Part shown: positions 1 to 8,356 of the stretch, piece by piece
Position numbering within the stretch: the first letter of the stretch is position 1
Layout of the letters: each line of letters starts with the position of its first letter
Assembly: GCA_934621295.1 (NCBI GenBank)
Contig: CAKTVB010000003.1
Location: 197,157 to 261,156 of the forward strand
Length of the DNA: 64,000 bases
Source: an uncultured Collinsella sp.
GTDB lineage: Bacteria; Actinomycetota; Coriobacteriia; Coriobacteriales; Coriobacteriaceae
Direction: 5' to 3'
Notes under the pieces: generated by a model
Seen by the model: the letters and a program-made list of their open reading frames with translations, nothing else
What the model was told of the DNA's origin: nothing
The model's database searches: none
Made by a program: the position numbers and the translations under genes

Positions 1-1
1 T

Positions 2-859
2 AAGGCAAACGTACTCGACCGCGATGCGATGGAGAAGATCTTCACTGACCACAAGATCGACCGCGTCATCCACTTCGCCGGTTTTAAGGCCGTGGGCGAA
101 TCGGTGACCAAACCCATCGAGTACTATCACAACAACATCGAGAACACCCTGGTGCTCGTGGACGTCATGCGCAACCATGGCTGCAAGTCCATCGTGTTCT
201 CCAGTTCTTCCACCGTCTATGGCGACCCCGACAGCCTGCCCCTCACCGAGCAGAGCCCCAAGAAGAGCGCCACCAACCCGTATGGCTGGACCAAGTGGAT
301 GATTGAGCAGATCCTCACCGACCTCCACACGGCAGACCCCGAGTGGAACGTCGTGCTGCTGCGCTACTTCAACCCCATCGGTGCGCACCCCTCGGGCCTC
401 ATCGGCGAGGACCCCAAGGGTATCCCCAACAATCTGGTGCCGTACGTGGCACAGGTTGCCGTAGGCAAGCGCGAGGCCGTGCAGGTGTTTGGCAACGATT
501 ACCCCACCCCCGACGGCACCGGCGTGCGCGACTACATCCACGTATGCGACCTTGCTTCCGGCCATGTTTCGGCCCTGCGCTGGATGAACGGCCGCGAGGG
601 CGTCGAGATATTTAACCTGGGCACCGGCACCGGTAGCTCGGTTCTCGACGTGATCCGCACCTTCTCCAAAGCCTGCGGCAAGGAGCTCCCCTATGTCATT
701 CGCGAGCGCCGCGGAGGCGACATCGCCGCAAACTGGTGCGACGCCAGCAAGGCCGAGCGCGAGATGGGTTGGAAGGCTCAGTATGACCTCGCCGACATGT
801 GCCGCGACTCCTGGAACTGGCAGTCCCACAACCCCAACGGCTTCGCCGACGCCGAGTAA
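2..859 (+). CDS. galE: UDP-glucose 4-epimerase, 3' part (5' end outside window)
   Basis: GalE interconverts UDP-glucose and UDP-galactose in the Leloir pathway and supplies UDP-galactose for surface glycans. The visible part is open from the first bases, so the true start lies upstream, and the first ATG at 29 is internal. It carries FAGFKAVGES, then SSSTVYG and the catalytic YGWTK (Tyr-x3-Lys), then RYFNPIGAHPSG and the C-terminal RDYIHVCDLA, all typical of extended short-chain dehydrogenases of the GalE type. What is missing is the N-terminal Rossmann glycine motif and about 50 residues. A strong terminator follows directly, so this is the last gene of its transcript. The family assignment is firm. 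Confidence 0.95.
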   Translation, partial: KANVLDRDAMEKIFTDHKIDRVIHFAGFKAVGESVTKPIEYYHNNIENTLVLVDVMRNHGCKSIVFSSSSTVYGDPDSLPLTEQSPKKSATNPYGWTKWMIEQILTDLHTADPEWNVVLLRYFNPIGAHPSGLIGEDPKGIPNNLVPYVAQVAVGKREAVQVFGNDYPTPDGTGVRDYIHVCDLASGHVSALRWMNGREGVEIFNLGTGTGSSVLDVIRTFSKACGKELPYVIRERRGGDIAANWCDASKAEREMGWKAQYDLADMCRDSWNWQSHNPNGFADAE

Positions 860-874
860 TCAAACGCATTCGAC

Positions 875-918
875 GTGGGGCAAATTCCATACGAGGGATT
901 TGCCCCACATTTTATTTG
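875..918 (+). terminator. Intrinsic terminator after galE
   Basis: An 11-bp perfect stem (GTGGGGCAAAT with ATTTGCCCCAC) around an 11-nt loop is followed by a T-rich tract, 15 nt after the galE stop. It ends the galE transcript before the polyprenyl synthase gene. Confidence 0.85.
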
Positions 919-964
919 TTTCACCTGCTAGCGACCGGCACCCCTCACCCGAAAGAGCATTACC

Positions 965-1984
965 GTGCAGAGTTCCTTCACCGAGTTCCTAAGCGCCCAT
1001 CTCAACGAGATCAACGCCTATCTGGATACGTACTTTCGTCACCAGACCGATAGCGCCGATATCGAGCGATACCTATATGCGCCCCTCGGCCACTACTCAG
1101 CAAACGCGGGAAAACGCCATCGACCGCTCATCTGCATGCTCGCCTGTCGCGCAGTAGGCGGTGACTGGAACCGTGCGGCAACCTGCGCCGCCGCGATCGA
1201 GCATTTCCAGACCGGAGCGCTCATCCACGACGATATCGCTGACAACGGACAGCTCCGCCGTGGTGAACCATGTCTTCACATCACCGAAGGCGAGGGCATC
1301 GCCATCAACTGCGGTGACTACGCGCTCATGCTCGTTAGCGCTGCCGTTGCAAATGACCCCGACCTGGATGCGCCCCTCAAGGTGCGCCTCATCCAGGAAC
1401 TCACCGCCATGACGGCCCGGACTATCGAAGGCCAGGCGCTGGATCTGGGCTGGGTGCGCGACGGTCGCTTTGACCTGAGCATCGAAGACTACCTCACCAT
1501 GGCCACACACAAGACGGCGTTTTACAGCGGCGCCACCCCGCTTGCCTGCGGAGCCATCATCGGCGGCGGCAGCGAGGAGCAGATTTCCGCCCTGCGCACC
1601 TTTGGCCTGCACACCGGCCTGGCGTTCCAGATTCAGGACGATCTGCTTAATCTGGTGGGTAAAAAAGAGGCGCGCAACAAGGACTTTCGTTGCGACATCA
1701 CCGAGGGCAAGCGCACCTTGGTAGCCGTCCACGCCCTCAACTATGCCGACGACGCCTCGCACGATGAGTTGATGGATATCCTTACGAGCGGAACCACCGA
1801 CCCCGATCGCCTGGACCGCGCCGTTCAGATCTTCGAGCGCACGGGCGCTATCGCATATGCGCATTCTTACTCGCTCGATCTTACCGCGCACGCCAAAGCC
1901 GCGCTGGAAAGCGTCGAACTCGACCCTCAGTGCAAGGACCTGCTTTTGGGCATGGCAGATTTCTTTGTCGAACGCCTGAACTAA
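965..1984 (+). CDS. Polyprenyl (geranylgeranyl/farnesyl-type) diphosphate synthase
   Basis: The 339-residue product is a trans-isoprenyl diphosphate synthase that condenses isopentenyl diphosphate onto allylic diphosphates, feeding quinone or undecaprenyl-type lipids. The first aspartate-rich motif is LIHDDIADN (DDxxD near residue 89), with substrate-binding GKRHRP near residue 49. The second aspartate region is QIQDDLLNLVG near residue 225, in the DDxxN form, followed by KxxxCDITEGKRTL. Start is GTG at 965 with a weak AAGAG upstream; no better start exists. Chain length of the product cannot be told from sequence alone. The stop overlaps by 4 nt the stop of a small gene on the other strand. 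Confidence 0.9.
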   Translation: MQSSFTEFLSAHLNEINAYLDTYFRHQTDSADIERYLYAPLGHYSANAGKRHRPLICMLACRAVGGDWNRAATCAAAIEHFQTGALIHDDIADNGQLRRGEPCLHITEGEGIAINCGDYALMLVSAAVANDPDLDAPLKVRLIQELTAMTARTIEGQALDLGWVRDGRFDLSIEDYLTMATHKTAFYSGATPLACGAIIGGGSEEQISALRTFGLHTGLAFQIQDDLLNLVGKKEARNKDFRCDITEGKRTLVAVHALNYADDASHDELMDILTSGTTDPDRLDRAVQIFERTGAIAYAHSYSLDLTAHAKAALESVELDPQCKDLLLGMADFFVERLN

Positions 1985-2124
1985 AGGTAAAGGACAACGA
2001 GGACAACAGCCAGCACAGCGAACAGCGCGATGGACGCTAGGGCAGCACGGTCTTGCAGCAGCGGAACAACGTCTGCCTTCGTGCCATCGTCCATCGTCAA
2101 TACCTCGCCCCATGCATCGCTCAT
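1981..2124 (-). CDS. Small single-pass membrane protein, 47 aa, function unknown
   Basis: A 47-codon gene reads MSDAWGEVLTMDDGTKADVV and then a charged turn (PLLQDR). It ends in one hydrophobic helix (ALASIALFAVLAVVLVVLYL), so the topology is likely N-in or N-out with a very short tail. GGGAGG lies 6 nt before the ATG, a near-ideal ribosome binding site, which is the main reason to believe it. It is convergent with the polyprenyl synthase and the stop codons overlap. I do not recognise the family. Similar tiny tail-helix proteins often sit as regulators or accessory subunits of membrane complexes, but nothing here shows a partner. Confidence 0.6.
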   Translation of the reverse strand: MSDAWGEVLTMDDGTKADVVPLLQDRAALASIALFAVLAVVLVVLYL

Positions 2125-2370
2125 AGTGCATCCTCCCTCTTGGTCGTGTTTTCTTTAGGCTATGGGACAGATGACAAGAGAGCGTAAAGAGCACCCGAAT
2201 GTTTTGTTAGGCTCGCGCCGAACGGGCGCTTATGGTTTTGTGCGCGTGCGCATGCTGCAAATGTCGTGCGACTCAGCGCGCAACTCGTTAACTTGATACA
2301 CTGATGGGTAACTTTGAACGCAGACCGTCCATAGACGGCTCGCGCCATATTGCATATGAAAGGGGTTCTT

Positions 2371-3276
2371 TTGGATCCGATTACAAAGGGCATGCAAGGA
2401 CCCGCAGTCGAAGATATTCAAACGCGCCTGATTGGCCTGGGCTTTACCATCGACGAACAGGAATGCGCGCAAAAGCTCTACGGAGATACGACCGCGTGCG
2501 CCGTGGCGTCGTTTCGCGTCACCTCGGGCCTCGATGCCCTGGGCGATGTCGACATCATTTGTTGGAGCGCATTGGTAGATGCCTCGTATAAACTGGGCGA
2601 CCGCACACTTTACCTGCGTCTCCCCAACTTCCATGGCGCCGACGTCATCGCCCTGCAGCAGGCTTTGAACGCCTTGGGCTTTGGCTGCGGCGATGTCGAT
2701 GGTTATTTTGGTCCGCATACCGAAAACGCCCTGCAGCAGTTCCAGGAAAACGTTGGCCTGTTTGCCGACGGCATGGCCTTCCAGGACACGTTCCGCTACA
2801 TCAATCGCCTGCGCCACGTATGGGAGGGAAAACCCTCTGTTCTGGAAGCGGAAGAGCGCACCGGCTTTGCGCGCGCCGCAAATGTACTTGAGCACTATCG
2901 CATCGCGGTAAGCGGCCAGGATGCTATCGCCCGCAACATCGCTTCGCGCATGTGGAATATCGCCTCCGCCACAACGGAAAACAGCGGTATGGTGCTCAGC
3001 GAGGGCGAAGCTCCCGAGGGCATGGATTTGGTTCTTGAGCTCGCAAGCGACGAGCTCCCCGAGAGTGCCGAGCCGCGCCCCACTCTCACGCTCGCCCAGT
3101 GCAACAACCTTGCCAAGCGCATTAGCACCGCTTTTGAGGCCGCCGCATCAAAACCCGCGCATCTGCGCATCGAGCTCACCGGCCTTACGTGCTACAACGG
3201 CACGTTCACGTCAAGCGATGCGCAAACTCTTGCTGTGCGCATTCTCGATGGCGTTTGCGCTGCCTTGAGTGATTAG
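2371..3276 (+). CDS. Peptidoglycan-binding protein with two PGB repeats and a degenerate amidase-like tail
   Basis: The product of about 301 residues has two PG_binding_1-type repeats. The first is near residues 3-65 (GMQGPAVEDIQTRLIGLGF and TTACAVASFR). The second is near 85-145 (FHGADVIALQQALNALGF and GPHTENALQQFQENVGL). The C-terminal part (about 165-300) has the rough pattern of an N-acetylmuramoyl-L-alanine amidase_3 fold (helix with IARNIASRMW, then MDLVLELASDE) but lacks the expected zinc-binding His and Glu. This recalls CwlM, whose amidase domain is catalytically inert. Start chosen is TTG at 2371, 5 nt after AAAGGGG. ATG at 2356 and TTG at 2350 are in frame but have no Shine-Dalgarno. 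No signal peptide is seen, so it is likely cytoplasmic. The tRNA-Gln gene follows. Confidence 0.7.
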   Translation: MDPITKGMQGPAVEDIQTRLIGLGFTIDEQECAQKLYGDTTACAVASFRVTSGLDALGDVDIICWSALVDASYKLGDRTLYLRLPNFHGADVIALQQALNALGFGCGDVDGYFGPHTENALQQFQENVGLFADGMAFQDTFRYINRLRHVWEGKPSVLEAEERTGFARAANVLEHYRIAVSGQDAIARNIASRMWNIASATTENSGMVLSEGEAPEGMDLVLELASDELPESAEPRPTLTLAQCNNLAKRISTAFEAAASKPAHLRIELTGLTCYNGTFTSSDAQTLAVRILDGVCAALSD

Positions 3277-3313
3277 GTAAACTAGACGGGCTGCAATAGC
3301 AGCACGTCCGCAT

Positions 3314-3384
3314 TGGGGTATCGTCCAGCGGCAGGACCCCGGTTTTTGGTGCCGGTTACGGGGGTTCGAATCCCTCTACCCCAG
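3314..3384 (+). tRNA. tRNA-Gln (anticodon TTG)
   Basis: A complete cloverleaf can be drawn: acceptor TGGGGTA with TACCCCA, D arm around GTCCAGCGGCAGGAC, anticodon stem CCGGT/GCCGG with loop TTTTGGT (anticodon TTG), and T arm with GGTTCGAATCC. The discriminator base is G at 3384. The following bases are CCC, so the CCA end is not fully encoded. The last 17 bases of the gene are duplicated downstream together with the terminator. Confidence 0.95.
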
Positions 3385-3464
3385 CCCTTGTCTTATTGAG
3401 CCCCGGCCATGGCGCCGGGGCTTTTTGCTTTGAGACGGGGATTCGAACCCGCGAGGGTGCGGAG
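3367..3464 (+). repeat. 98-bp direct repeat, copy 1: tRNA-Gln 3' end plus terminator
   Basis: This copy begins inside the T loop of tRNA-Gln and covers the tRNA 3' end, its terminator (stem AGCCCCGGC/GCCGGGGCT with T5 at 3399-3426) and a further stretch containing an antisense T-arm-like string (GGGATTCGAACCC). It is identical to 3549-3646. The copies are 182 bp apart. Direct repeats of a tRNA 3' end are the usual signature of integration sites. Confidence 0.9.
3399..3426 (+). terminator. Intrinsic terminator of tRNA-Gln
   Basis: An 8-9 bp GC stem (AGCCCCGGC with GCCGGGGCT) around a 6-nt loop is followed by five T. An identical second copy lies at 3581-3608 within the downstream repeat. Confidence 0.85.
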
Positions 3465-3548
3465 CCGCGCGAACGCGCGAGCGTTGGCCGGCGGAGCACG
3501 CAAGGGCGCGACAGCGCCCGCAGCGGACCGGGCGGCGCCAGCCGCACG

Positions 3549-3646
3549 CGAATCCCTCTACCCCAGCCCTTGTCTTATTGAGCCCCGGCCATGGCGCCGG
3601 GGCTTTTTGCTTTGAGACGGGGATTCGAACCCGCGAGGGTGCGGAG
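3549..3646 (+). repeat. 98-bp direct repeat, copy 2
   Basis: This is an exact copy of 3367-3464. The 84 bp between the copies are very GC-rich and hold no gene. From 3647 to 3853 there is only a leader for tex; open frames across 3356-3771 are read-through of tRNA-like sequence and are not credible genes. Confidence 0.9.
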
Positions 3647-3853
3647 TTTAGCTCACTTTCCTCAAGAATACGAACGAAGCGAGCACGGTAAACAGCGGGT
3701 TCGCGCCAAATGCCCCGCTTTTCGCAACGGCCAATTTGTTTGAGGCATTTTGAAGAGCCGCCAAGGGGCAATTACTCTAAACCGTCAGCGTCGCGTGCAA
3801 TGGTATCCTTGTTGGCCCATTGCTCAAACGCACCAACGAACGCTAGGAGTCCT

Positions 3854-6007
3854 ATGGATCTCATCGCCCAGCTTGCTCGCGAGCTCAGCCTCAAAGCCGC
3901 CGACGTCGACGCAGCCGTCAAACTCATCGACGAGGGAAACACCATCCCCTTTATCGCCCGCTACCGCAAAGAAGCGACCGGCGGCATGGATGACGTCGCC
4001 CTCCGCGCGCTCAACGAACGCTTGGGATACCTGCGCAACCTTGAGCAGCGCAAAGAGGACGTCATCGTACTCATCAACGCTCAAGGAAAACTCACGCCCG
4101 AGCTCGAGCAACAGATCCGTGAAGCAGAACAGCTTCAGCGTGTCGAAGACCTCTACAAGCCCTATCGCAAGAAGCGCATGACGCGCGCTCAGAAGGCTCG
4201 CGAGGCGGGGCTTGAGCCGCTTGCCAACATGATCATCATGCAAGCAAACCCCAAGGGCGGAGGCTCCGCCATCGATGCCGCCGCAGCATACATCAATGAG
4301 GAAGCCGGCTTCGACACCGCCGAAAAAGCCCTTGCGGGCGCCTCAGATATCGTTGCCGAGATTCTCGCCGAAGACCCCGAGAACGTCGCCGACCTGCGTG
4401 CCTTTACCCAAAACACCGCCGATATCGTTGTTGAGGCCACCGACCCCACCGAAAAGACCCCGTACGAGCCCTATTATGCCTACGACGAGCCGCTACGCCG
4501 CATCCCCAATCACCGTATCCTCGCCATCGACCGCGGTGAGCGCGAGGGGAAGCTGCGCGTTCGCGTGAATGTCGATAGCCAGGCAGCTGTTTCGCGCCTG
4601 GGAAGCCGTTGGCCGCGTCGTCAGGGCGTTTTCGCCCCCATATTCGACGCCGCCATCGCCGATGGCTACAAGCGCCTCATGGCACCTTCTCTTGAGCGCG
4701 AGGCCCGCGCCAAGCTCACCGTGCGTGCCCAAGCCGACGCCATCAACGTGTTCGCCAAGAATCTCGAAGGCCTGCTCTCCGCTCGACCGGTTCGCGGCGC
4801 GCGCGTGCTGGCACTCGATCCCGGCTATCGTACTGGCTGTAAGATCGCCGTCATGGACGAAACCGGCAAGCTGCTCGACCACGGCGTTGTCTATCCCACC
4901 AAGCCGCGCCATGACGTTGCCGGCACCAAGCGCGAGCTGGCGCGCCTGGTCAAAAAGGACAAGGTCAACACCATTGTTATCGGCAACGGCACGGCAAGTC
5001 GCGAGACCGAGGAAGTCGTGAGCGAGTTTATCTCCGAGCAGGCGCCCGAGCTTCGCTATACCATCGTCAACGAGGCGGGAGCTTCGGTTTACTCGGCATC
5101 CGAGCTGGCGAGCCAGGAGTATCCCGGCCTCGACGTCACGGTGCGCGGTGCCCTCAGCCTGGGCCATCGTCTGCAAGACCCCCTGGCCGAACTCGTCAAG
5201 ATTCCGCCCCAGTCCATCGGCGTCGGCCAGTACCAGCATGACCTCGATCAAGCCGAGCTTTCGTACTCACTGGGCAATGTTGTGGAAGACGTTGTCAACC
5301 GCGTGGGCGTCGATGTAAACACCGCAAGCACGAGCCTGCTGGGTTATGTGTCTGGCATCACGCCAACCGTCGCCCGCAACATCGTCGCCTACCGCGAGGA
5401 AAACGGCCCCTTCACCGACCGCGCGCAGCTCAAGAAGGTCTCGAAACTCGGCCCCAAGGCGTATCTCAACGCCGCGGGATTCCTTCGCATCGCAGATGGC
5501 AAAAATCCGCTCGATGCCACAAGCGTCCACCCCGAAAGCTACGCTGTCGCCAACGAGGTGCTCAAGCGCGCAGGGGTTAAGGCCGACGAGCTCAAGCGCG
5601 GCGGCATCCCGGATATCGAGCGACGCGTGGGTAGCATCGGCGAGATCGCCGGAGAGCTCGGCTGCGGCATCTTGACCCTTATCGATATCATCGACGAGCT
5701 CAAAAAGCCCGGCCGCGACCCGCGCGACGATGCCCCCGAGGTTGTCTTTAGCCGCTCGGCCCTCTCTATCGACGACCTAGAGACGGGCATGAAACTCAAG
5801 GGCACGGTGCGCAATGTCGTGGACTTTGGCGCGTTTGTCGACATCGGTGTGCATCAAGACGGTCTGGTGCATATCTCCAAGATGGCCAACCGCTTTGTAA
5901 AACACCCCAGCGATGTCGTTCGCGTTGGCGACACCGTCGATGTATGGGTCGAGAAGGTCGACCGTGATCGCAAGAAGATCTCGCTCAGCATGGTTGAGCC
6001 TCGATAG
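3854..6007 (+). CDS. tex: Tex family S1 RNA-binding protein
   Basis: The 717-residue protein matches Tex, a conserved nucleic-acid-binding factor linked to transcription elongation and RNA handling. Domains in order are an N-terminal helical region, a YqgF/RNase H-like domain beginning ALDPGYRTGCKIAVMDETG near residue 318, helix-hairpin-helix elements around ITPTVARNIVAYREENGPF, and a C-terminal S1 domain (GTVRNVVDFGAFVDIGVHQD to KKISLSM). Start is the ATG at 3854 with AGGAG 5 nt upstream. The frame stays open to 3710 but that extension is noncoding leader. Length is normal for the family. It is monocistronic, with a strong terminator right after. Confidence 0.95.
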   Translation: MDLIAQLARELSLKAADVDAAVKLIDEGNTIPFIARYRKEATGGMDDVALRALNERLGYLRNLEQRKEDVIVLINAQGKLTPELEQQIREAEQLQRVEDLYKPYRKKRMTRAQKAREAGLEPLANMIIMQANPKGGGSAIDAAAAYINEEAGFDTAEKALAGASDIVAEILAEDPENVADLRAFTQNTADIVVEATDPTEKTPYEPYYAYDEPLRRIPNHRILAIDRGEREGKLRVRVNVDSQAAVSRLGSRWPRRQGVFAPIFDAAIADGYKRLMAPSLEREARAKLTVRAQADAINVFAKNLEGLLSARPVRGARVLALDPGYRTGCKIAVMDETGKLLDHGVVYPTKPRHDVAGTKRELARLVKKDKVNTIVIGNGTASRETEEVVSEFISEQAPELRYTIVNEAGASVYSASELASQEYPGLDVTVRGALSLGHRLQDPLAELVKIPPQSIGVGQYQHDLDQAELSYSLGNVVEDVVNRVGVDVNTASTSLLGYVSGITPTVARNIVAYREENGPFTDRAQLKKVSKLGPKAYLNAAGFLRIADGKNPLDATSVHPESYAVANEVLKRAGVKADELKRGGIPDIERRVGSIGEIAGELGCGILTLIDIIDELKKPGRDPRDDAPEVVFSRSALSIDDLETGMKLKGTVRNVVDFGAFVDIGVHQDGLVHISKMANRFVKHPSDVVRVGDTVDVWVEKVDRDRKKISLSMVEPR

Positions 6008-6015
6008 CAAAAGTC

Positions 6016-6060
6016 AAGGCGCCCGCACTGCAGTTCAGTTTGCAGCGCGGGCGCCTTTTA
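6016..6060 (+). terminator. Intrinsic terminator after tex
   Basis: A long two-part stem (AAGGCGCCCGC with GCGGGCGCCTT, and an inner CTGCA/TGCAG) is followed by TTTT. The convergent TOPRIM gene ends 56 nt further on. Confidence 0.85.
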
Positions 6061-6115
6061 TGAAGGGCTTATGAAAATGTGACAAAATAAACCTGTCGAC
6101 TTTTTGTCACATTGG

Positions 6116-8131
6116 CTAGCTGTTGAGGATGCGATCGAGGCTGCCGGAGCTTGAGTCACGGTAATCGGCCGAGGTTAGAATCTCCTGCGGGATACGGCCG
6201 CCCTCGCGCAGGATATTGCGGAACTGCACGCGCGTGACCATGGGCAGGTCGGCGATAGCACGCGCCAGGTTTTGCGGCACGCCCTGGTTCTCGGAGGCGC
6301 GCTCCACCCCACGGCCATCCTTCAAGCGACGCTTGTGAGCCGCCAGCATAGCTTTGTACATGCCCGCATGCATGCGAATCTTCGTGTTGTTCGCCGCACG
6401 AGCCTGCTCGACAATACGCGCGCCTTCGCGGTCGATATCGCCCGCATAGTACACGTAGTCGTATCCATAGCCGATATCGGACAGGTAATCGTCCAGCGCG
6501 TGCGAGACACTCGCCTTGCAACCGCTGCCAAAGATGACACCGCTCACGCGCACGCCAAAGAGCTTGACCGATGATTTGCCGCGCAGCAGGCGCGCAATCT
6601 CGTCGTACGTGTCGATATTCTCGACCATGATGAACGGCTTATTGGCACCGATGCCAAAGAAACTCGTAAAGTGATACGGGCGCTGGGGCGTAATCTTGAG
6701 CGCCGCCACGTTAACGCCACGGTCGTTCAGGCGCTTGAACAGGCGCTCGCCGCGCTTGCCGTCAAAGGCCTTCTCGTCGTTAAAAATCTCGAAGGCGCGC
6801 TGACGACGCGAGGCGTACGGGGTATCCATGCCGCCCGTTTGATCGATCCACGTCGTGATAGCCTCAAAATCATGCGCAAGCTGCTGCTTGGCGTTTTGAT
6901 GAGCGTTCTCGCGCCCGGTGGTCTTTGCCATCGGGCGATTATCAACGCGCGTGATTTTGGCATATTGGACGCAATCTTTTTGCGCAACAGCAGAAAGCGG
7001 CAGCACGGTTGCCGCCTTTGCGAGCTGCCCTCGAATCATGCGCACGATGGAGCGAGGTTCAGGCTGGGCAGAATCGCTCGGAAGAGCGGAGCCTTTTGTC
7101 TGGTTCGAGGGCGAATCTTGTTTGCGCGACGGCTTGAGCGCCTCAGGGCGCCCAGGCCTTCCCTTTCGTTTCCTGTTCGAAGAGCTGTCCTTTTTGGCCG
7201 AAGAACGGGCCTCTTCACCCTTAGCGTCCCCGCGTTTTTGCTGAGTGCCTCGCTCGGCGGCAACGGCGCGGCCCTGATTTGCCTCCGACCGCTCGGATGC
7301 AGTGCCTTTCTTTGAGACGACCGCCTCTTTGAGAGCAGATGCTTTTTTCTCGACGGAAGCGGACGGAGCATCCTGAACCTGAAGCTGCTGCCTTTTGGAT
7401 CCCATGGCATGAACTTCCGGCTTTTGGCTCTTTGGCTCAGCGGGCTTCTGCTGCTTGGCAGGCTCCTGCTGCTCGGCAGGATTGTCCTGGGAGCGCGGCG
7501 ATACCTTTTTATCCTCCGCACGACGATGCACGCGCGCGCCACGGCCCACCTTCGAAACAAAGGCCACCGGCTTATCGTCCGGAGCGGCATCCCCCTTTTG
7601 ATCCGCCTCGGAAGGCACGGTGGCGGGTAGTCCCTGGTCATGACGAGCATCCTTGGCTCGAGGCGCAACGGGATCCACTGGAGCAGAGTCTTTTGCCGTT
7701 TCGCGCACCGGCTCCGCGGGCGCAGCCTGCCCAGCATCTACAGCCTCAGCAGCAGGAGCCTCGGCAGGCGCCGATTCCTCCTCGACGTCAAAGCCGTCAT
7801 TCAAGTCCTCGACTCCATCGACAACGATAAGCTCGGACACCTTTGCGCAAATCGAATAGATAGCAGGGCGCCCATCGACACCGGTCTCATCGATGCGCTC
7901 GATCAGACCCGACTTGATAAACTCATCGCGCAGACGCTTGGTATCGATATCCTTATCGATCGAGCGAAAAAGCCCACCCAGCGAGCTCGACTTGATCTTG
8001 AGGACCTTACGCCCCAACAAGCCGCGTGAAATGACAACGGCCTGCTTGGAACTCAACGAGGTAAGAGCGGCGATACGACGCGCCAGCGCCTCGACGTCGT
8101 TTTGGTTATCGCTATACAAAGATGAAGACAC
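6116..8131 (-). CDS. TOPRIM protein with a JetD/DUF2220-like C-terminal domain, orphan
   Basis: The 671-residue protein has three parts. Residues about 1-105 form a winged-helix-like region (SRGLLGRKVLKIK, RLRDEFIKSGLIERID). Residues about 110-400 are low-complexity and rich in Ala, Pro, Glu, Lys and Ser. Residues about 410-671 are a folded domain with MVENIDTYDEI near 502 and YYAGDIDREGARI near 562, the Glu and Asp-x-Asp pattern of a TOPRIM metal site. The layout matches the C-terminal domain of JetD, the nuclease subunit of Wadjet plasmid-defence systems. No jetA, jetB or jetC lies nearby. GTG at 8131 is chosen because GAGGAG sits 6 nt before it. The frame continues to 8356 without a ribosome site. 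The biological role is unknown. Confidence 0.6.
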   Translation of the reverse strand: MSSSLYSDNQNDVEALARRIAALTSLSSKQAVVISRGLLGRKVLKIKSSSLGGLFRSIDKDIDTKRLRDEFIKSGLIERIDETGVDGRPAIYSICAKVSELIVVDGVEDLNDGFDVEEESAPAEAPAAEAVDAGQAAPAEPVRETAKDSAPVDPVAPRAKDARHDQGLPATVPSEADQKGDAAPDDKPVAFVSKVGRGARVHRRAEDKKVSPRSQDNPAEQQEPAKQQKPAEPKSQKPEVHAMGSKRQQLQVQDAPSASVEKKASALKEAVVSKKGTASERSEANQGRAVAAERGTQQKRGDAKGEEARSSAKKDSSSNRKRKGRPGRPEALKPSRKQDSPSNQTKGSALPSDSAQPEPRSIVRMIRGQLAKAATVLPLSAVAQKDCVQYAKITRVDNRPMAKTTGRENAHQNAKQQLAHDFEAITTWIDQTGGMDTPYASRRQRAFEIFNDEKAFDGKRGERLFKRLNDRGVNVAALKITPQRPYHFTSFFGIGANKPFIMVENIDTYDEIARLLRGKSSVKLFGVRVSGVIFGSGCKASVSHALDDYLSDIGYGYDYVYYAGDIDREGARIVEQARAANNTKIRMHAGMYKAMLAAHKRRLKDGRGVERASENQGVPQNLARAIADLPMVTRVQFRNILREGGRIPQEILTSADYRDSSSGSLDRILNS

Positions 8132-8283
8132 ACAAGCCTCCTCAAATATAAACACAAACGTCTGTATGGTACCCCATGGAATCCAAACGGGACTTCTTGC
8201 TGGGCCGATTCCACGGGGAGTGCGGCGCATCGGGCGTCTTGTAAGCAGATTGAGCTCACCCCGGTACCGACAATCGCTAAAAC

Positions 8284-8320
8284 AAAAAACGCCCGAGTGC
8301 GGCTGCAGAGCACTCGGGCG
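8284..8320 (-). terminator. Intrinsic terminator after cstA
   Basis: An 11-bp perfect stem (CGCCCGAGTGC with GCACTCGGGCG) around a 9-nt loop is followed on the minus strand by six T, 37 nt past the cstA stop. Confidence 0.85.
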
Positions 8321-8356
8321 AATATAACGATGTGCGAAAGGCGCACTCAAACGCAT

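Noticed and set aside
3356..3771. Overlapping minus- and plus-strand frames over the tRNA-Gln duplication
   Set aside because: They translate tRNA and terminator sequence, and the repeated peptide segments come from the 98-bp DNA duplication.
3314..3853. Prophage or integrative element attL/attR at tRNA-Gln
   Set aside because: The copies are 182 bp apart with no integrase or cargo; only a scar or tandem duplication can be claimed.
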